DNA of 19,813 bases from Gammaproteobacteria bacterium UBA2168 (GTDB lineage: Bacteria > Pseudomonadota > Gammaproteobacteria > Pseudomonadales > Azotimanducaceae). Positions 14,910-19,813 of this stretch are shown one piece after another (the first letter of the stretch is position 1; each line of letters starts with the position of its first letter). A program made the position numbers and the translations under genes. The DNA lies in NCBI GenBank assembly GCA_002327525.1, contig DCWG01000067.1:1-19813 (forward strand), in the 5' to 3' direction. The notes beneath the pieces are model-generated. The model ran no database searches and had not been told where the DNA came from. It saw only the letters and a list, made by a program, of their open reading frames with translations.

Positions 14910-16724
14910 CTACTTCCGCTCGATCTCGAACAGCTCGGCTAGCTGATCCGTCATCGCGCCGCCGAGCTGCTCCGCATCCGTGATGGTAACCGCGCGACGG
15001 TAGTGGTGCGTGACATCGTGACCGATGCCGATTGCGATCAGCTCTACCGGAGAGTGGCTTTCGATGCTGTCGATGGCGTATTTCAGATGCTGTTCGAGAT
15101 AGTTGCTCGGATTGACCAGAAGCGTGGAATTGTCCACCGGTAAGCCGTCCGAGATCACCATCAACACCTTGCGCTGTTCCGTGCGCGTCACGATGCGGTT
15201 GTGCGCCCAGATGAGCGCTTCACCGTCGATGTTCTCCTTCAGCAGTTCCTCGCGCATCATCAATCCGAGATTGCGCCGGGTGCGGTGCCACGTGTCGTCC
15301 GCCGCCTTGTATACGATGTGACGCAGGTCGTTCAACCGGCCCGGGGTGGACGGCTTGCCCGCGGCTATCCAATTCTCCCGCGACTGCCCACCACGCCACG
15401 CGCGCGTTGTGAAACCAAGAATCTCCACGCGTACGGAACAACGTTCCAGCGTGCGTCCGAGAATGTCCGCGCACATGGCGGCGATCGTGATGGACCGTCC
15501 GCGCATGGATCCCGAACTGTCGATCAGCATCGTCACCACCGTATCACGGAACTCCATCTGCTTTTCCTGCTTATAGGCAAGCGGGTTCATCGGGTCCACG
15601 ATCACCTGTGCAAGGCGCGAGGCATCCAGTATGCCTTCCTCCAGATCGAACTCCCAGGTGCGGTTCTGTTTCGCCATGAGGCGCCGCTGCAGGCGGTTGG
15701 CGAGTTTGGAGGTAGCGTGTTGCAGCGCCACCAACTGCTGATCCAGCAGGGCTCGTAGCCTCAGCATCTCGTCCGGGTCGCACAACTCCTCCGCGCGCAC
15801 GACCTCATCGAACTCTTCGGTGTACGCAGCGTAATTGAAATCGACGCGTATTCGGCCCGCCTCATCCGGCAGCTGAGCGGGGTTCTCGTCCTGGTCCGCC
15901 TCCGCACCCTGCTCGTCCATGTCGAAGTCGGCATCCATCTCGACCATGGTGGTATCGCCATCCATGGACTCCTCTGCCAGGGAATCATCGTCGAGTACGA
16001 CGTCGTCCGGATTCAACTCCGATTCGTTCTGCTGATCGTCCTCCATGGATTCGATATCGTCGTTGTCGTCCGCCGAATCCGGTGGTTCGTTCAGCTCGGC
16101 GGCAAGCCCCAGATCGGCGATGATGGATCGGCAAACGCGTGCGAAGTCCTGCTGTTCGTACACGCACTCCCTGAGGGCATCGATATCCGGCCCGGCGTGC
16201 TCGTTGACATAGTCGCGCCAGAACTGCACCACGTGTTCCGCGGACGGCGGCAGTTCGCGTCCGGTGAGCGCCTGGCGCACCAACAACCCGACCGCAACAC
16301 TCAGCGGCGCTTCCGACTCGTCCACAATGGCATCGAACGAGGCCTGTTTGCACTGCACTTCAAGCGATGCGTCCAGATTCTGAGCCACGCCTTCCATGCG
16401 CAGACTGCCAATGGAAGCAATGCGCGCGTCCTCGATCCACTGGAACATCTCCTCCGCCGCACCGCCGTGCGGACTGAGACGATCGTGCAGGCCCGAATCG
16501 TGATAGCGCACCTTCAGCGCGAACTCATCTCCCATACCTCGCACCGCATCCACTTCCGCCGCCGTGCAGCCCACTGTCGGAAGCGGTACGCGTATACGGT
16601 TGCCGCGCGCGCTCGGCGTACCCTGGCCGAAGGTCACCTCCAGTTCATCGTCGCCGGCAATGGCCCGAATGGTGGCCGTGGTCGCACGTTTGAACGGTTC
16701 TAGCGGGTGGTCCTGGTCAGACAT
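14910..16724 (-). CDS. cobT: Cobaltochelatase CobT-like subunit (VWA domain)
   Basis: This 604-residue CobT homologue has an N-terminal CobT domain with [17 protein letters not shown] and a G-x-R-I-R-V-P-L-P block. A long acidic linker follows (about residues 212-284, mostly Asp/Glu), then a C-terminal VWA domain with MIDAS D-S-S-G-S at 402-406 and an I-S-D-G-L-P-V-D block. With CobS it forms the AAA+/VWA ring that works with CobN to insert cobalt into hydrogenobyrinate diamide in aerobic B12 synthesis. The ATG at 16724 is chosen because the sequence conserved in the family starts at [14 protein letters not shown]; the longer frame overlaps cobS. The start lies 16 bases after the cobS stop. 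No CobN or other B12 gene is in the window. Many Proteobacteria keep CobS/CobT without the pathway, so another target is possible. Confidence 0.92.
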   Translation of the reverse strand: MSDQDHPLEPFKRATTATIRAIAGDDELEVTFGQGTPSARGNRIRVPLPTVGCTAAEVDAVRGMGDEFALKVRYHDSGLHDRLSPHGGAAEEMFQWIEDARIASIGSLRMEGVAQNLDASLEVQCKQASFDAIVDESEAPLSVAVGLLVRQALTGRELPPSAEHVVQFWRDYVNEHAGPDIDALRECVYEQQDFARVCRSIIADLGLAAELNEPPDSADDNDDIESMEDDQQNESELNPDDVVLDDDSLAEESMDGDTTMVEMDADFDMDEQGAEADQDENPAQLPDEAGRIRVDFNYAAYTEEFDEVVRAEELCDPDEMLRLRALLDQQLVALQHATSKLANRLQRRLMAKQNRTWEFDLEEGILDASRLAQVIVDPMNPLAYKQEKQMEFRDTVVTMLIDSSGSMRGRSITIAAMCADILGRTLERCSVRVEILGFTTRAWRGGQSRENWIAAGKPSTPGRLNDLRHIVYKAADDTWHRTRRNLGLMMREELLKENIDGEALIWAHNRIVTRTEQRKVLMVISDGLPVDNSTLLVNPSNYLEQHLKYAIDSIESHSPVELIAIGIGHDVTHHYRRAVTITDAEQLGGAMTDQLAELFEIERK

Positions 16725-16740
16725 ACGGCACGTTCGTCGG

Positions 16741-17748
16741 TCAGGCCGCCGATCCCTGCAGGGTGATTCCGGCAGTGGCATCGCCCAGATCCTCACCTAT
16801 GCAGCGCTGGTAGTACTCGGCAACGATCGGACGTTCCAGCTCGTCACACTTATTTAGAAACGTCACCCTGAAGGCGAAACCCACGTCTCCGAAGATCTCG
16901 GTGTTTTGTGCCCACATGAGCACGGTGCGCGGAGACATCACGATGGAGACATCACCATTGATGAACCCTTGTCGGGTGAGATCCGCAACACTCACCATAT
17001 TGGAGATGGTGCGGCGTCCGGCGTCAGTCGTGCCGTAGCTCTTTGCTTTGCCGAGCACGATGTCGGCTTCTGCCTCATGCTCCAGATAGTTGAGTGTGGT
17101 GACGATGTTCCAGCGGTCCATCTGCCCCTGGTTGATCTGCTGTGTGCCGTGGTACAGCCCCGTCGTGTCACCCAACCCCACTGTATTGGTGGTGGAGAAC
17201 AGGCGAAAGTAGGGGTGTGGCGCGATGACCTTGTTCTGGTCCAGCAGCGTGAGCTTGCCTTCCACTTCCAGCACCCGCTGGATCACGAACATCACGTCCG
17301 GGCGTCCCGCGTCGTACTCGTCGAACACGAGTGCGACCGAATGCTGCAGCGCCCAGGGCAGGATGCCCTCCTTGAACTCGGTGATCTGCCGCCCGTCGCG
17401 TACCACGATGGCGTCTTTTCCCACCAGGTCGATGCGGCTGATGTGGCTGTCGAGATTCACGCGCAGACACGGCCAGTTGAGGTGCGCGGCCACCTGTTCG
17501 ATGTGGGTAGACTTACCGGTGCCGTGATAACCCTGGATCATCACTCGACGGTTGTAAGTGAAACCGGCGAGAATGGCTAGCGTCGTATCGCGATCGAAGC
17601 GGTAATCTTCATCAATCGCAGGTACGTATTCCGTGCGCTGGCTGAAGGCCGGTACCATCAAGTCTTGATCAATGCCGAAAGCAACCCGCACACTGATCTC
17701 GGTGTCGGGTACCAGGTCCGCCGGTAATCCGGATTCCATTATGGTCAC
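16741..17748 (-). CDS. cobS: Cobaltochelatase CobS-like subunit (AAA+ ATPase)
   Basis: This 335-residue AAA+ ATPase matches CobS in length and motifs. The N-terminal substrate region precedes Walker [10 protein letters not shown] (about 73-81), Walker [10 protein letters not shown] (about 140-148) and sensor 1 STTN (about 175-178). Family blocks include [15 protein letters not shown] and [13 protein letters not shown]. The GTG at 17748 is preferred because GGGAG lies six bases upstream; an ATG nine bases further in is also possible. It is the first gene of a cobS-cobT pair and hydrolyses ATP to drive the chelatase ring. It is the second AAA+ partner of a VWA protein in this window, from a family distinct from the MoxR-like one. 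Confidence 0.95.
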   Translation of the reverse strand: MTIMESGLPADLVPDTEISVRVAFGIDQDLMVPAFSQRTEYVPAIDEDYRFDRDTTLAILAGFTYNRRVMIQGYHGTGKSTHIEQVAAHLNWPCLRVNLDSHISRIDLVGKDAIVVRDGRQITEFKEGILPWALQHSVALVFDEYDAGRPDVMFVIQRVLEVEGKLTLLDQNKVIAPHPYFRLFSTTNTVGLGDTTGLYHGTQQINQGQMDRWNIVTTLNYLEHEAEADIVLGKAKSYGTTDAGRRTISNMVSVADLTRQGFINGDVSIVMSPRTVLMWAQNTEIFGDVGFAFRVTFLNKCDELERPIVAEYYQRCIGEDLGDATAGITLQGSAA

Positions 17749-17832
17749 TTACTGCTCCCACGTCGGGCAAAGCCGCCTATTCTAAGCAAGGAGCGTGATG
17801 AGCGAAACGAAAAACACTCACGAGGATCACCA

Positions 17833-18108
17833 ATGGCCCTGATTTAGGTGGTTCGGCACGGTCGCGCAGCCGCCGGTATCGATGCCCACCTGGACCCTGA
17901 AACCGTCGACATCGAGGAATTCGCCAGCTGTCCAAAGGGCTCGGTCGCCGCTACCTTCGATCCGCTGTCCATGACTGAAACCGCCCGCTGGAGCCGGCCT
18001 GCAGGTGAAGATTTCAGCAACGCCACCATGGCGCTAGAGGTCGGGAACGATGTCTGGATCGGCTCTTTCTCGGGTGATCGTATCGGCATCCTCGTACCGC
18101 GTGACTGA
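17833..18108 (+). pseudogene. Chimeric pseudogene: histidine phosphatase N-terminus joined to an SMP-30-like C-terminus
   Basis: An ATG at 17833 with GAGGA (17822-17826) six bases upstream begins M-A-L-I, then TAG (17845-17847), then VVRHGRAAAGIDAHLDP. This is the histidine-phosphatase opening, with the catalytic R-H-G, and the TAG replaces a residue that is usually Tyr in such sequences. After HLDP the sequence stops resembling a phosphatase. It becomes ETVDIEEFASCPKGS, then FSNATMALEVGNDVWIGSFS, then GDRIGILVPRD, which resembles the C-terminal blade of an SMP-30/gluconolactonase-type beta-propeller. The simplest reading is an internal deletion fusing two neighbouring genes near 17887-17905, plus a nonsense mutation. 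The remaining frame from GTG 17848 could still give an 86-residue peptide, but it would lack both catalytic cores. The phosphatase call is firm by motif; the SMP-30 call is tentative. Confidence 0.65.
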
Positions 18109-18182
18109 GCGCAATACGGTACCTGCTTTCAAGCGTGAGAGCGCAGCACACCGTGAGTGCGTCGTCGATCAGACCCGGTCAA

Positions 18183-19178
18183 TCAGTACTTGAGATGTTC
18201 GAGCTGCACCTCGAGCGACGGCAAAGTACGCGACCCCGCCATTCTCAACAACAGGTTCTCCAGCGATAGCCAGGCATCTCCATGCAGCATGCCCTTGGCC
18301 TGCTGGTCGACCAGCGCGCACTGCGCGAGTACCGGGGGGATCGAACGCACCCTGCGCATGAAACCTTCCACCAGCCGCTGTCGGGGGCCAGGCAGTCGAC
18401 GTCCGGATTGCAGCATCCGCAGTTGTGCCGTCAGCGCTCCGAGGACGGCGAAGATGGCCACACCTTCTTCCCGGAGCGTGATGAGAATCTTATGCACGCG
18501 CGCCGGATTCCCGGCGAACACCGCATCGATCAGTTCGAAGGCATCGAAGTGCGTGGCGTCCTCCACGACGTGAGCGACTGCATCGGCGTCGATCGGCTGC
18601 GACAGCTCGGCCAGCCGCAGTTTTTCGATCTCCTGCACCGCAGCCAGCAGGTTACCCTCAACACGCGCGGTGAGGTACTCCAACCCCTCCCTGGTGAGTT
18701 GAATCCCCTTCACCCGCGCCCTTTCGGCCAGCCACCCCGGCAGGCGTCTCAGCTCCATGGGCCAGATCAACACCACCACACCGCCACCGTCGATGGCCTT
18801 GAACCACGCCGCGTTTCGTTGCCGTGCTTCCAGACGCCGTGTCCGGATCAACAGGATGTTGTCCGCGGAAGCGGAGTCCACATATTCGCGCAACGCCTCG
18901 GAGGCCGACTTGTCGAACTTGTTGGCGGGTACGCGCAAATCGATGACGCGGCGTTCGGCAAACAGCGACATGCTGGAGGCTTCCTGGTGGAGGTCGTGCC
19001 ATTTGAAGCCCGTATCGACGTGCAGCACCGTACGCTCGGAAAACCCTTCTTCATGCGCGCGTGAAATCACCGCGTCGCAGGCTTCCTCCACTAGCAGGGT
19101 TTCGTCACCCGAGATGAGATACACCCGCGCGAGAGTGCCGCGCACGTGTCCGGCGAAGTCCTCCGCTCTAAGGCGCAC
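18183..19178 (-). CDS. holA: DNA polymerase III subunit delta
   Basis: This 331-residue clamp-loader subunit opens the beta clamp as part of the DNA polymerase III gamma complex. Characteristic blocks are ARVYLISGDETLLVEEACD near the N-terminus, EYVDSASADNILLIRTRRLE and VEGNLLAAVQEIEKLRL, where the family has G-N-L-L-A-A. The C-terminal LEVQLEHLKY is also family-like. The GTG at 19178 is preferred: it begins VRLRAEDF, as family members do, and overlaps the lptE stop by 11 bases. The longer upstream frame is the lptE gene read out of frame. It follows leuS and lptE, the usual gammaproteobacterial order. The next gene on this side is normally nadD, which is absent: the chimeric pseudogene lies there in the opposite orientation. 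Confidence 0.95.
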   Translation of the reverse strand: MRLRAEDFAGHVRGTLARVYLISGDETLLVEEACDAVISRAHEEGFSERTVLHVDTGFKWHDLHQEASSMSLFAERRVIDLRVPANKFDKSASEALREYVDSASADNILLIRTRRLEARQRNAAWFKAIDGGGVVVLIWPMELRRLPGWLAERARVKGIQLTREGLEYLTARVEGNLLAAVQEIEKLRLAELSQPIDADAVAHVVEDATHFDAFELIDAVFAGNPARVHKILITLREEGVAIFAVLGALTAQLRMLQSGRRLPGPRQRLVEGFMRRVRSIPPVLAQCALVDQQAKGMLHGDAWLSLENLLLRMAGSRTLPSLEVQLEHLKY

Positions 19179-19674
19179 CCGCTCTGTTTTCCAGCGCGAT
19201 GTCGAGCGACCTGACGATCTGCTGAACCAGGTCGTTTCTGATCTCGGCCTCGACCAGTACCTGTTCTTCGCTGCTGCCGGTGATGTTGGAGCGGTCGATG
19301 AAGAGAATTCGTGTGCCCTCGATCCAGCGTGGTGTAACCAGTCGGGCGCCTTGCACGTCATCGATTGCAAACTGAACGGCCAGCGTGGTTTCCACTTCCG
19401 CGACACGCACACCGGCACCGACAGAGGCATTGCGTCGGTCGTTGCGCTGATCCAGCAGGCGGATGGTGACATCCGATGCGGAACCTCCGGTGGTGTCGAT
19501 ACCCGCCGAACTCAGCGCCTGACGCAACGGTTGCGCCAGAAAATTGCGGCCATCCGTCACGACATGAGCACTCCCGATATTGCTCTCGAGCGTCCAGCCG
19601 CGTAGGTGAAAGCCGCACCCATTGACGGTGAGGATCAGCACCAAGACGCCCGCAATCGGCAGCATTCGCTTCAT
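19168..19674 (-). CDS. lptE: LPS-assembly lipoprotein LptE
   Basis: This 168-residue outer-membrane lipoprotein plugs the LptD barrel and helps place lipopolysaccharide in the outer leaflet. MKRMLPIAGVLVLILTVNGC is a lipoprotein signal with lipobox V-N-G-C (Cys20), followed by G-F-H-L-R-G, the standard LptE opening. Other support is the position directly after leuS and before holA, and the family-size length. The gene begins 21 bases after the leuS stop and overlaps holA by 11 bases. No strong ribosome binding site is seen, consistent with coupling to leuS translation. Confidence 0.95.
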   Translation of the reverse strand: MKRMLPIAGVLVLILTVNGCGFHLRGWTLESNIGSAHVVTDGRNFLAQPLRQALSSAGIDTTGGSASDVTIRLLDQRNDRRNASVGAGVRVAEVETTLAVQFAIDDVQGARLVTPRWIEGTRILFIDRSNITGSSEEQVLVEAEIRNDLVQQIVRSLDIALENRAGAP

Positions 19675-19695
19675 CTGTTGGCCACCATTTCCCTA

Positions 19696-19813
19696 CTAAG
19701 AACTCACTACGATATTCAGCAATCTGTCCGGAACGTGGACGATCTTGCGCACCGTCTTACCATCGAGGTGCCGCGCCACGTTTTCCACTCCGCTCGCGGC
19801 GGCCACCACGGCG
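19696..19813 (-). CDS. leuS: Leucyl-tRNA synthetase, C-terminal end (runs off the right edge)
   Basis: The last 38 full codons before a TAG at 19696-19698 read ...SGVENVARHLDGKTVRKIVH and then VPDRLLNIVVSS. This is the C-terminal domain of leucyl-tRNA synthetase, with the typical G-K-x-x-R-K-x-I-x-V-P ending that contacts the tRNA. The catalytic part lies outside the window. The leuS-lptE-holA order supports the call. Confidence 0.92.
   Translation of the reverse strand, partial: AVVAAASGVENVARHLDGKTVRKIVHVPDRLLNIVVSS

Noticed and set aside
17749..17832. Promoters for cobS and the divergent pseudogene
   Set aside because: A TAGAAT-like -10 on the minus strand and TATTCT on the plus strand lack acceptable -35 boxes at the right spacing.
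17798..17842. Short peptide gene from the ATG at 17798
   Set aside because: It encodes only 14 residues and ends at a TGA inside the pseudogene start. The GAGGA binding site fits the ATG at 17833 instead.

Overview
The window looks like chromosomal DNA of a moderately GC-rich, heterotrophic, Gram-negative gammaproteobacterium. The firmest taxonomic clue is the leuS-lptE-holA order at the right end, which is typical of Gammaproteobacteria. A 1018-residue TonB-dependent receptor and a lipoprotein LptE confirm an outer membrane. No closer placement can be justified from the sequence alone. There are no tRNA, rRNA or CRISPR features.

Region 1 (1-1158, minus strand): the start of a gamma-glutamyltransferase gene that runs off the left edge. 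Just upstream, overlapping it by ATGA, is a broken N-terminal remnant of a secreted amidohydrolase. Its signal peptide carries a 14-bp tandem duplication that shifts the frame.

Region 2 (1234-9831, plus strand): a tight seven-gene cluster consisting of a MoxR/CoxD-like AAA+ ATPase, a CoxE-like VWA protein and a complete peptide-type ABC importer (binding protein, two permeases, two ATPases). Several starts are GTG or TTG and the last junctions overlap, so these genes are probably co-transcribed and translationally coupled. The second permease carries a fibronectin-III-like insert between its first membrane segment and its core. Together with the neighbouring gamma-glutamyltransferase, this suggests uptake and breakdown of peptides or gamma-glutamyl compounds (inference).

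Region 3 (9832-10771): no intact gene. It holds a decayed REP-associated (Y1) transposase with a lost start, an in-frame stop and a frameshift, lying between 19-bp near-perfect inverted repeats. A strong TTCG-loop terminator serving the next gene follows.

Region 4 (10724-14907): a minus-strand TonB-dependent receptor with an EF-hand-like loop, a near-consensus sigma-70 promoter and a leader of about 150 nt that can form a hairpin. Upstream are a NUDIX hydrolase gene and, divergently, a small antibiotic-biosynthesis-monooxygenase-fold gene.

Region 5 (14910-18108): cobS and cobT homologues (AAA+ and VWA cobaltochelatase subunits), making a second AAA+/VWA pair in the window. Divergent from cobS is a chimeric pseudogene that joins a histidine-phosphatase N-terminus to what looks like the C-terminus of an SMP-30-type protein.

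Region 6 (18183-19813, minus strand): holA, lptE and the 3' end of leuS.

The most unusual items are the FN3-like insert in the permease, the pairing of an AAA+/VWA module with a peptide importer, the EF-hand-like loop in the receptor, and three independent gene wrecks (amidohydrolase, transposase, phosphatase/SMP-30 chimera). I did not find convincing evidence of a wholly new defence or RNA system.
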